From NCBI GenBank assembly GCA_036393295.1, contig DASWHF010000043.1, positions 1 to 61,619 of the forward strand: a DNA stretch of 61,619 nucleotides, read 5' to 3'. The DNA comes from DASWHF01 sp036393295. GTDB taxonomy: Bacteria > Pseudomonadota > Gammaproteobacteria > Acidiferrobacterales > UBA6901. This document shows, piece after piece, positions 43,950 through 50,638 of this stretch (within the stretch, counting starts at the first letter, position 1; each line of letters starts with the position of its first letter). The notes under the pieces are model-generated. The model was not told the DNA's origin, searched no databases, and worked only from the letters and a program-made list of their open reading frames with translations. The position numbers were made by a program, and so were the translations under genes.

Positions 43950-44956
43950 ACGACGCGGCGGCGCGCTTCGATACGCCGTTCACGCGCCACGCCGGCGTGC
44001 GGCTGCCGATCATCTGCGGCGCCATGTATCCGTGCAGCAATCCGGAGCTGGTGGCGGCGGCGTCGGCGGCCGGGGGCCTGGGCATTGTCCAGCCGATCTC
44101 GCTGACCTATGTGCACGGCCACGATTTCCGCGCCGGCCTGCGCCTGATCCGGCGCCTGACCGCCGAGCCGATCGGCATGAACGCGCTGATCGAGCAGTCG
44201 TCACGATCCTACCGCGAGCGCATGGCGCGCTGGATCGACATCGCGCTGGAGGAGGGCGTGCGCTTCTTCATCACCTCGCTCGGCAAGCCCGGCTGGGTGG
44301 TGGAGCGCGTGCACGCGGCCGGCGGCGTGGTGTACCACGACGTCACCGAGCGCAAGTGGGCGGACAAGGGGCTGGAGGGCGGCGTCGACGGCCTGATCGC
44401 CGTCAACCGCCGGGCCGGCGGTCACGCCGGCGGCCGGAGCGCCGAGGAGTTGTACGCCGAGCTCGGGAGCCTGGGCGTGCCCTTGATCTGCGCCGGCGGC
44501 GTCGGCGACGAGCGCGACTTCGTCGCCGCCATGCGGCTCGGCTACGCCGGTGTGCAGATGGGCACGCGCTTCATCGCCACGCCCGAGTGCCGCGCGTCCG
44601 ACGCCTACAAGCAGGCGATCGTGCGCGCCGGCGAGGACGACGTGGTGCTGAGCGAGCGCATCACCGGCGTGCCGGTGGCCGTGATCCGGACTCCGTACAT
44701 AGACCGCATGGGCCTCAAGGCCGGGCCGATCGCGCGCCGGCTGCTGCGCGGCCGCCGCACCAAGCACTGGATGCGCACGATTTACGCGCTCCGGTCGCTG
44801 TGGCAGCTCAAGCGCGCTTCGCTCGACGAGCGCGGCGAGAAGGACTACTGGCAGGCCGGCAAGAGCGTCGCCGGCATCCGCGCGATCGAGCCGGTGGCCG
44901 CGATCATGGAGCGCTTCGCGGCGGCCTTGAGCGCCGAAACGCGCGACGTGTCCTGA
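43946..44956 (+). CDS. Nitronate monooxygenase / 2-nitropropane dioxygenase-like flavoprotein
   Basis: 336 residues, FMN-binding TIM barrel of the NMO family: RLPIICGAMYPCSNPELVAA, GGLGIVQPISLTYVHG, GVDGLIAVNRRAGGHAGG (phosphate region, HAGG), LICAGGVGDERDFVAAMRLG, GVQMGTRFIATPEC. NMO enzymes oxidise alkyl nitronates, and many homologues are detoxifying or of unknown substrate. Translationally coupled to the thioesterase-like gene. The ~90-residue C-terminal tail (GRRTKHWMRTIYALRSLWQL) is basic. Confidence 0.87.
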   Translation: MNDAAARFDTPFTRHAGVRLPIICGAMYPCSNPELVAAASAAGGLGIVQPISLTYVHGHDFRAGLRLIRRLTAEPIGMNALIEQSSRSYRERMARWIDIALEEGVRFFITSLGKPGWVVERVHAAGGVVYHDVTERKWADKGLEGGVDGLIAVNRRAGGHAGGRSAEELYAELGSLGVPLICAGGVGDERDFVAAMRLGYAGVQMGTRFIATPECRASDAYKQAIVRAGEDDVVLSERITGVPVAVIRTPYIDRMGLKAGPIARRLLRGRRTKHWMRTIYALRSLWQLKRASLDERGEKDYWQAGKSVAGIRAIEPVAAIMERFAAALSAETRDVS

Positions 44957-44983
44957 GGGCGTGGCGGGCCTTTGATTCAATTC

Positions 44984-45064
44984 GCCACGGGGAGCACGGG
45001 GGTCACGGGGAAAATCTTTTGCATTGATTCTTGCCTTCCCCGTGTTCCCCGTGACCCCCGTGGC
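44984..45064. repeat. Family 3 inverted repeat (CCACGGGG)
   Basis: Left arm GCCACGGGGAGCACGGGG, then GTCACGGGGAA; right arm CTTCCCCGTGTTCCCCGTGA, then CCCCCGTGGC. The arms are nearly perfect complements around an AT-richer centre. A second copy is at 46669-46749. No gene inside. Confidence 0.85.
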
Positions 45065-45093
45065 CAATCCATCCTATTTGAGGATGCACGACC

Positions 45094-45408
45094 ATGTTTG
45101 ACGCCATAGCCGAACGCGATGTGATCTGCCAGCGCGCCAGCGGAAAATACTTTCCAGTGACGATACGCATCGGCGCGCCGTACCGGGTCGAGGAGGGCGA
45201 GTGGGCCTGCCCGGTGTCGCTGACCGGCCTGCAGGAGCAGCTCAGCGACGTGCACGGGGTCGACTCGCTGCAGGCGCTGCTGCTGGCCATCGGCCTGGCG
45301 CGCAAACTGCTTGGCTACATCATCGACGACGGCGGCCGGATCCTGTGGCCGGACAGCGACAGCCCGGTGGATCTCGACACGCTGTTTGCGGACCGGCCGA
45401 AGCGTTGA
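45094..45408 (+). CDS. Small cytoplasmic protein, DUF6968-like
   Basis: 104 residues. Pattern FPVTIRIGAPYRVEEGEWAC, then GVDSLQALLLAIGLARKLLG and a C-terminal LWPDSDSPVDLDTLF. The VDSLQAL..AI motif is shared, from memory, with DUF6968-type proteins, some of which occur near contact-toxin loci, but no toxin is present here. Isolated between two inverted repeats. Function unknown. Confidence 0.6.
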   Translation: MFDAIAERDVICQRASGKYFPVTIRIGAPYRVEEGEWACPVSLTGLQEQLSDVHGVDSLQALLLAIGLARKLLGYIIDDGGRILWPDSDSPVDLDTLFADRPKR

Positions 45409-45411
45409 GCG

Positions 45412-45478
45412 GGCGGGGCAGGATGCCCTGCCTACAGGATGATTTCCATTTTTTGTAGGCGGGGCTTCCAGCCCCGCC
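45412..45478. repeat. Two GTAG-REP elements, divergent
   Basis: 45412-45436 (inverted orientation, loop AGGAT, one stem mismatch in GCCCTGCC) and 45454-45478 (forward, loop TTCCA). The GTAG ends face each other, opposite to a REPIN. It begins 4 bases after the 45094 gene. Confidence 0.8.
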
Positions 45479-45535
45479 ATGTACGACCTCGATTCACCTC
45501 GATACCCCGTCTCAATAATGAAAGACCGGCGGATT

Positions 45536-45581
45536 TTGCCCTCCACCCCCCGAAAACCCTATACTGGCGGGTCTGTATACT
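45536..45581 (+). promoter_or_regulatory. Candidate promoter(s) for the MoxR gene
   Basis: TTGCCC (45536-45541), 18 bases, TATACT (45560-45565), the same arrangement as at 13223. A second TATACT lies at 45576-45581, without a good -35. Transcripts would start 20-45 bases before the ATG at 45613. Confidence 0.5.
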
Positions 45582-45612
45582 TATTACACAGCCGCAAGGA
45601 ATCACCGCCCGC

Positions 45613-46659
45613 ATGCGCCCGATGCACCTGCTCGCCGTACTCGACCGGGAGTTCACCAGCACCCGGCAAGGCCATCACACGCCGGTCATGCTCTGGGGCC
45701 CGCCCGGCGTCGGCAAGTCGCAGATGGTCGCCCAGGTCGCCGCGCGCCACGGCGTGCCGGTGATCGACATCCGCCTGTCGCAGATGGAGCCGACCGACCT
45801 GCGCGGCATCCCGTTCCGTGTCGGCGACCTGGTCGAGTGGGCGGTGCCGGCGATGCTGCCGGACGCGCAGCGCCACGGCGAGGCCGGCATCCTGTTTCTC
45901 GACGAGATCACCTCGGCGGCGCCGACCGTGTCGGCCGCCGCCTACCAGCTGATCCTCGACCGGCGGCTCGGCGCCTACCAGGTGCCCATGCACTGGGCGA
46001 TCTTCGCCGCCGGCAACCGCCAGGGCGACCGCGGCGTGACCTACGCCATGCCGGCGCCGCTCGCCAACCGCTTCTCGCATTTCGAGGTCGACACCCACCT
46101 CGACGACTGGGTGAGCTGGGCCTATGCCCACGGCATCGACGAGCGCCTGATCGCCTTCCTGCGCTTCCGCCCCGAACTGCTGTTCGATTTCGATCCGGCG
46201 CACAACCCGGTGGCCTTTCCGAGCCCGCGCTCCTGGGAGTTCGCGCACCGCGCGCTGCAGAAGTTCGGCGACCATCCCGACCTGCTGCGCGGCGCGCTCC
46301 AGGCCTGCGTCGGCCCGGCGGCCGCGATCGAGCTGCACGCCTTCATCGACAACCTCGATCATCTGCCGGACATCGACGCCATTATCCAGGGCGAGCCGGT
46401 GCCGGTGCCGAAGGAGACCGACCTGCAATACGCGGTCGCCTCGGCCCTGGTCGGGCGCGCGCTGCGCGCCAAGAACGGCGGCGACGAGACCAAAGTGTAT
46501 GGTCATATCCTCGACTACGCCGGGCGCTTCCCGAGCCGCGAGATGGGCGTGATGCTGGTGTCCGACATGCAGCGCGCCGTCGGCCGCAAGCTGTTCGCGC
46601 TGCCGCAGTTCTCGGTATGGGCGAAGAACATCGCCGACGTGATGTTGTATGAAATATAA
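45613..46659 (+). CDS. MoxR-type AAA+ ATPase
   Basis: 348 residues. Walker A GPPGVGKS (29-36), Walker B ILFLDEIT (94-101), sensor-1 AAGN and the arginine-finger region PLANRFSHFEV. MoxR ATPases act as chaperones that insert metals or remodel a VWA-domain partner; the partner is the next gene. The C-terminal half (SPRSWEFAHRALQKFG, KETDLQYAVASALVGRAL) is the lid. Start ATG 45613, with an alternative at 45622. The 114-base gap to the VWA gene holds a family 3 repeat. Confidence 0.88.
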   Translation: MRPMHLLAVLDREFTSTRQGHHTPVMLWGPPGVGKSQMVAQVAARHGVPVIDIRLSQMEPTDLRGIPFRVGDLVEWAVPAMLPDAQRHGEAGILFLDEITSAAPTVSAAAYQLILDRRLGAYQVPMHWAIFAAGNRQGDRGVTYAMPAPLANRFSHFEVDTHLDDWVSWAYAHGIDERLIAFLRFRPELLFDFDPAHNPVAFPSPRSWEFAHRALQKFGDHPDLLRGALQACVGPAAAIELHAFIDNLDHLPDIDAIIQGEPVPVPKETDLQYAVASALVGRALRAKNGGDETKVYGHILDYAGRFPSREMGVMLVSDMQRAVGRKLFALPQFSVWAKNIADVMLYEI

Positions 46660-46668
46660 GATCGATTA

Positions 46669-46749
46669 GCCACGGGGGACACGGGGAACACGGGGAAGGC
46701 AAGAATAACTTCAATTGTTTTTTCCCCCGTGTCCCCCGTGCCCCGTGGC
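46669..46749. repeat. Family 3 inverted repeat (CCACGGGG)
   Basis: Left arm GCCACGGGGGACACGGGGAA, then CACGGGGAA; right arm TTCCCCCGTGTCCCCCGTG, then CCCCGTGGC. It fills the gap between the MoxR and VWA genes. Confidence 0.85.
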
Positions 46750-46773
46750 AAAATGAATTAGTAGAAGCGTTTC

Positions 46774-48012
46774 ATGGCCGACGACCCGATCGAACTCAAG
46801 CTCAGCGCCGCCCGCACCCGGCTGATCCTCGACAAGCCCTTCCTGGGCGCGCTGGTGCTACGCCTGCCGATGACCGAGGCCGACCCCAAGTGGTGCCGCA
46901 CCACCGCCACCGATGCGCGCGGCTTCTATTACAACCGCCAATACATCGAGGCGCTGAGCCTCGACCAGGTGCAGTTCGTGCTGGCGCACGAGGCGCTGCA
47001 CTGCGCGCTCTCGCATTTCCTGCGCCGAGCGCATCGCGTCAAGCATCGCTGGGATCTGGCCTGCGACTACGCTGTGAACCCGCTGCTGGTGGCCGACGGT
47101 CTTAAAGCCCCGCCCGGCACGCTGCTGCTCGACGAGTTCGACGGCATGACCGCCGAGGAGATCTATCCGTGCATCGACGACAGCACCGACGAAGAGACGC
47201 TCGACGATCACATCTACGATCACGAGGAGCGTGAGTCGGGCCGGGGCCGCGAGCCGCCCCCGGACCGCGACCGCGGCGACGAAAGCGGCAGCGGTGACAC
47301 TGAACAGAGCGGACGTGGCAGCCGGGCGCAACCCGACGGGAAACAGGGCGGCGCGCCGCAGCCGCCACCGCTCAGCGATGCCGAACGCGAGGCGCTCAGC
47401 ACGCAATGGCGCCAGCGCCTGGCCGGCGCCGCCCAGCAGGCGATGCAGGCCGGCAAGCTGAGCGGCTCGATGGCGCGGCTGGTCGACCACCTGCTGCAGC
47501 CGCAGTTGCCGTGGCGCATGCTCCTGGCGCGCTACCTGAGCGCGGCGGCGCGCGACGACTACAGCTTCCAGCGCCCGTCGCGGCGCGAGGGCGCGGCCAT
47601 CCTGCCGAGCCTGCGCAGCTCGCAGGTCGAGGTCGCCGTCGTGCTGGACACCTCGGGCTCGATCGGCGACGGCGAAATGCGCGAATTCCTCGCCGAAGTG
47701 AACGCCCTGAAGGGCCAGGTGCGCGCGCGCGTCACGCTGCACGCCTGCGACAACCGGCTGGCCCCCGAGGGCCCTTGGACCTGCGAGCCCTGGGAGGAGC
47801 TGACGCTGCCGGCGTCGCTTCCCGGCGGCGGCGGAACCAGTTTCGTGCCGGCCTTCGAGTGGCTCGCGCGTCTCGACCGCCAGCCGGACCTGGCGCTGTA
47901 CTTCACCGACGCCGAAGGTGAATTCCCGCAGGCCGAGCCGGATTTTCCGGTGATCTGGCTGGTGAAGGGCAAGGCCCCGGTGCTGTGGGGGCAGCGGATA
48001 CAGCTCAACTAG
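46774..48012 (+). CDS. Metallopeptidase-like/VWA domain protein (DUF2201-type)
   Basis: 412 residues. The N-terminal ~150 residues form a putative zinc peptidase domain with HEALH (72-76) in FVLAHEALHCALSHFLRR. A highly charged, disordered linker (~145-205, ESGRGREPPPDRDRGDESG) follows, and the C-terminal ~130 residues are a VWA-like domain with the MIDAS motif DTSGSIG (292-298) and a late GGGGTSF. Family members pair with MoxR ATPases in complexes whose substrate is mostly unknown. The preceding MoxR gene is the expected partner. No signal peptide; cytoplasmic. Confidence 0.87.
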   Translation: MADDPIELKLSAARTRLILDKPFLGALVLRLPMTEADPKWCRTTATDARGFYYNRQYIEALSLDQVQFVLAHEALHCALSHFLRRAHRVKHRWDLACDYAVNPLLVADGLKAPPGTLLLDEFDGMTAEEIYPCIDDSTDEETLDDHIYDHEERESGRGREPPPDRDRGDESGSGDTEQSGRGSRAQPDGKQGGAPQPPPLSDAEREALSTQWRQRLAGAAQQAMQAGKLSGSMARLVDHLLQPQLPWRMLLARYLSAAARDDYSFQRPSRREGAAILPSLRSSQVEVAVVLDTSGSIGDGEMREFLAEVNALKGQVRARVTLHACDNRLAPEGPWTCEPWEELTLPASLPGGGGTSFVPAFEWLARLDRQPDLALYFTDAEGEFPQAEPDFPVIWLVKGKAPVLWGQRIQLN

Positions 48013-48033
48013 GCGGTCGTGCCGTCGGACATT

Positions 48034-48214
48034 GGGCGGGGCAGGATGCCCCGCCCAGCACGGCATCACGCCTTGCCATCATCGAACGACCGCTGGCGGG
48101 GCAAGATGCCCCGCCTACAATAAATAGTAGGTTGTAGGCGGGGCTTCCAGCCCCGCCGGGCACGGCAGGGCGCCTACAGATAAAGAGGTTGTAGGGCGGG
48201 GCTTCCGGCCCTGC
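48034..48214. repeat. REP cluster beside the RAYT gene (four clear elements, one degraded)
   Basis: 48034-48056 (no GTAG end, loop AGGAT), 48095-48119 (inverted, loop AAGAT), 48133-48157 (forward, loop TTCCA), a degraded inverted end at ~48161-48179, and 48190-48214 (forward, imperfect stem). The densest REP cluster in the window, immediately 3' of the RAYT gene. Confidence 0.85.
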
Positions 48215-48246
48215 ATGTTGCGACGTTCCGCCTTTCACCTCAATTC

Positions 48247-48699
48247 CTATCGACAGTACCAATAAGGGTAATCACGAAAATCCTCCACCAAGCCGGCGCG
48301 CACCGGATTGTCGAGGCAATAACGCATCGCCATCAACAACCCGCGCTCATCCGTCAGCGCGCGTTCATAATAGGCCGCCTGCCAGACCGGCCCACGTCGC
48401 TGCAAGACATGATTGATCTTGTTTGCCGAGTAGCTCTTGAATGAGTGCATTACCGTATGCAGCCCGACGTCCAGCAACTGGGCAACGAAATGAATGTGAT
48501 CCGGCATGACGACCGTGACTTCGAGCCTGATGCGCTCGTGATCGTCGAGCCAGCACAGCGTTTTCAGCGGGACGTAGGCAGCATGCTCGTGCGTAAACCA
48601 GGGATGCCGTTCGTGCGTGGCCGTAGTGATGAAATAGTAGTGATCGCCGATGGCACATCGGCCACGACGCAATTCGTGCGATCGGTGAGATCTGAGCAT
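48247..48699 (-). CDS. rayT: REP-associated tyrosine transposase (RAYT, Y1 HUH family)
   Basis: 150 residues. HUH-type motif MPDHIHFV (65-72, His68 and His70) and catalytic Tyr127 in RYCLDNPVRAGLVED, both diagnostic of the Y1 transposase/RAYT family; N-terminal YYFITTATHERHPWF is also typical. RAYTs cut single-stranded REP hairpins next to a GTAG tetranucleotide and are thought to spread them. The gene is bounded by GTAG-type REP clusters on both sides. Slightly short compared with E. coli TnpA-REP (165), but the motifs are intact. Confidence 0.9.
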   Translation of the reverse strand: MLRSHRSHELRRGRCAIGDHYYFITTATHERHPWFTHEHAAYVPLKTLCWLDDHERIRLEVTVVMPDHIHFVAQLLDVGLHTVMHSFKSYSANKINHVLQRRGPVWQAAYYERALTDERGLLMAMRYCLDNPVRAGLVEDFRDYPYWYCR

Positions 48700-48812
48700 C
48701 GGATTCCCTTCCGAGTCAGGAGTTGTCGTCGGGTTGATTTCCAGTTTATGGCGCGGAGCATAGCGACGCGATTTATCGGAATCTACACATGATTTGCGTC
48801 ATGAATAATGAC

Positions 48813-48863
48813 GTAGGCGGTGTCCTGGCGCCGTGCCGGGCGGGGCTGGAAGCCCCGCCTACA
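48813..48863. repeat. REP pair upstream of the RAYT gene (one degraded)
   Basis: 48839-48863 is a perfect inverted-orientation element (arms GGCGGGGC/GCCCCGCC around TGGAA, ending CTACA). A facing GTAGGCGG start at 48813 is the remnant of the partner. It lies at the end of the convergently placed SDR gene. Confidence 0.75.
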
Positions 48864-49740
48864 GGGTATCTGCGAGGCTCGCCTTGAGGCCGGCCTCCAG
48901 CGTCGGATAGCGCAGTGTCACGCCGAGCTCTTCGAGCATGCGCCGGTTGTCGATGCGGCGCGACTCGCGCAGGTAGGAGAGCATGCCCTCGCTCAACACC
49001 CGGCCGGCCGCGTCGCGGCTGATCACCGGTGGGCGCGGCAGCCCCAAGGCGTCGGCGACGGCGTTGTAGTAGCCGGCCAGGGTGCCGGGATGGCCGTCGC
49101 TGACGTTATATATGGAATCCGGCCGGCCGCGCTCTGCGGCGGCCACGCAGATGTCCGCCAGGTCCTCGCTGTGGATGCGGTTGGTGAAGCCCGACTCGAT
49201 CTCGGCTACTACCGGCCGGCGTTCCTTGATCGCCGCGACCGGCAGCCGTCCCGGGCCGTAGATGCCCGGCACGCGCAGGATCACCACCGGCACGCCGTGC
49301 TCGCGCCCCCAGGCGCGCAGGGCGTTTTCGGCGTCGAGCCGGCGCTTGCCGCGCGCGGTCTGCGGGGTTGCGGGGGTGCCTTCCGTCACCCAGCCGCCGT
49401 CGCTGTTGCCGTAGACGCCGGTGGTGCTGATGTAGACGATGCGCTCGGGGCGGTGCGCATTGGCGTCGAGCGCCGCCAGCCAATGCCGCATGCGCGGATC
49501 GCTCTCGCCCTCGGCCGGCGGCGGCGCGAGGTGATAGACCAGCATGCCGTGCACCGCGATGCGCCGCAGCGACACCGGCTCGTCGAGATCGCCGGCGACC
49601 GGGCGGATGCCGCGCCCCTGGAGGCGTGCAGTGGTGTCAGCGCTGCGCGCCAGCGCGCTTACCGGGAGGCCGCGCGCCCGCCAGCGCGCCGCGACCCGCG
49701 CGCCGACGTCGCCACAGCCGACGATGAAGACCTCGTGCAT
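48859..49740 (-). CDS. NAD(P)-dependent SDR/epimerase-like protein (YeeZ-like)
   Basis: 293 residues from ATG 49740. Rossmann motif VGCGDVGARVAARW at the N-terminus, YISTTGVYGNSDGGWV with the extended-SDR TTGVYG, GIYGPGR and the C-terminal SYLRESRRIDNRRMLEELGV. Similar to E. coli YeeZ, a putative nucleotide-sugar epimerase-like enzyme of unknown substrate. The catalytic YxxxK is not clearly seen, so it may bind NAD(P) without normal epimerase activity. The last residues overlap the adjacent REP element (48859-48863). Confidence 0.82.
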   Translation of the reverse strand: MHEVFIVGCGDVGARVAARWRARGLPVSALARSADTTARLQGRGIRPVAGDLDEPVSLRRIAVHGMLVYHLAPPPAEGESDPRMRHWLAALDANAHRPERIVYISTTGVYGNSDGGWVTEGTPATPQTARGKRRLDAENALRAWGREHGVPVVILRVPGIYGPGRLPVAAIKERRPVVAEIESGFTNRIHSEDLADICVAAAERGRPDSIYNVSDGHPGTLAGYYNAVADALGLPRPPVISRDAAGRVLSEGMLSYLRESRRIDNRRMLEELGVTLRYPTLEAGLKASLADTL

Positions 49741-50030
49741 GGGTGCGATCCGCGAGGGCTGGGGGTTCCCGTCTACCCTGCGACGGTCCGCCGGGCTTGT
49801 CAAGGGCGCGCCGCCACGGTGCCGACCGCGCCCGCCAACGCCGGCCATCCGCCGCTGCGTCCCTTCCGTCTCGACGGGGCTTGAACTCGCGCCTTGATTG
49901 ATCCGAAATCACGCCTAATATCAAAGCTGTAAGACGGCGAACCGGCGCGCCGTGCGGCGACGGAAGCCGCGCACCCGCGTCACCGCAATCGACGATCGCC
50001 ACGTTTCGTGCAACCTTAAGGAATCGACAC

Positions 50031-50474
50031 ATGAACACAGTCACACGGATCGCCGTGCTGGGTGCCGCTTTTCTGTTCACCGCCTGCGCGGCCAAGATCC
50101 ACGGCACGGTGCAGCTCGTCGATCCGAACCTGAAGCCGGTGCCGGACCAGCCCCTGGAGGGCACCACGGTCAACATGATCAACACCAGCGCGGCGCTCGA
50201 GCAGGCCTCGCACTCGGCGGTCACCGACGCCAAGGGCCGCTTCGCGTCCGCCAAGGACGCGCTGACGCCCGGCACCTACAAGGTCGAGGCCAGCCGCATC
50301 GGCTACGCCACCGAGACCGCCACGGTCGAGATCAAGGGCAGCACGCGCAAGAAGCTCAAGATCCAGCTCAAGCAGATTATGGAAGGCCGGCGCCGCAGTA
50401 TCGGCGGCGGCGGGTCGGACGAGGACAAGATCATCAACCCCGGCGAGGTCAACATCCAGCCGCCCATGATGTGA
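50031..50474 (+). CDS. Lipoprotein with a carboxypeptidase-regulatory-like domain
   Basis: 147 residues, ATTAAGG-like ribosome site (CCTTAAGGAATC) before the ATG. Lipobox LFTAC (Cys19). The body is a single beta-sandwich of the CarboxypepD_reg type (HGTVQLVDPNLKPVPDQPLE, DAKGRFASAKDALTPGTYKV, EASRIGYATETATVEIKG), ending in a Gly-rich and acidic tail. Likely an outer-membrane lipoprotein acting as an adaptor or structural piece. First of a four-gene cluster with similar domains. No enzyme motif seen. Confidence 0.72.
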   Translation: MNTVTRIAVLGAAFLFTACAAKIHGTVQLVDPNLKPVPDQPLEGTTVNMINTSAALEQASHSAVTDAKGRFASAKDALTPGTYKVEASRIGYATETATVEIKGSTRKKLKIQLKQIMEGRRRSIGGGGSDEDKIINPGEVNIQPPMM

Positions 50475-50638
50475 GGGCGGCGCCGGAGCGTCGGGGGTTA
50501 ATCCGCAGGGCGCAGCCGCCGGCTGTGATCACGAGCGCACAAACGACATGACGGATCCGCGCCGCCGGGGCGGCGATTCCGGATCCGGAGCGGTATTCGG
50601 GCAGGGATGACGACAGAACAGCTGACGAGGGGGCTTTC

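Noticed and set aside
44984..46749. Insertion sequence bounded by the two family 3 repeats
   Set aside because: No transposase between them, and each repeat is itself an inverted repeat found elsewhere as a half copy; kept only as a hypothesis in the findings.
45613..48012. Anti-phage defence (MoxR-VWA modules of ternary systems)
   Set aside because: No third effector, protease-kinase or nuclease gene is present; the pair fits ordinary MoxR/VWA chaperones.
48034..48214. Regularly recurring hairpins as a possible CRISPR array
   Set aside because: Copies are in both orientations, unevenly spaced, with no unique spacers of constant size and no cas genes.
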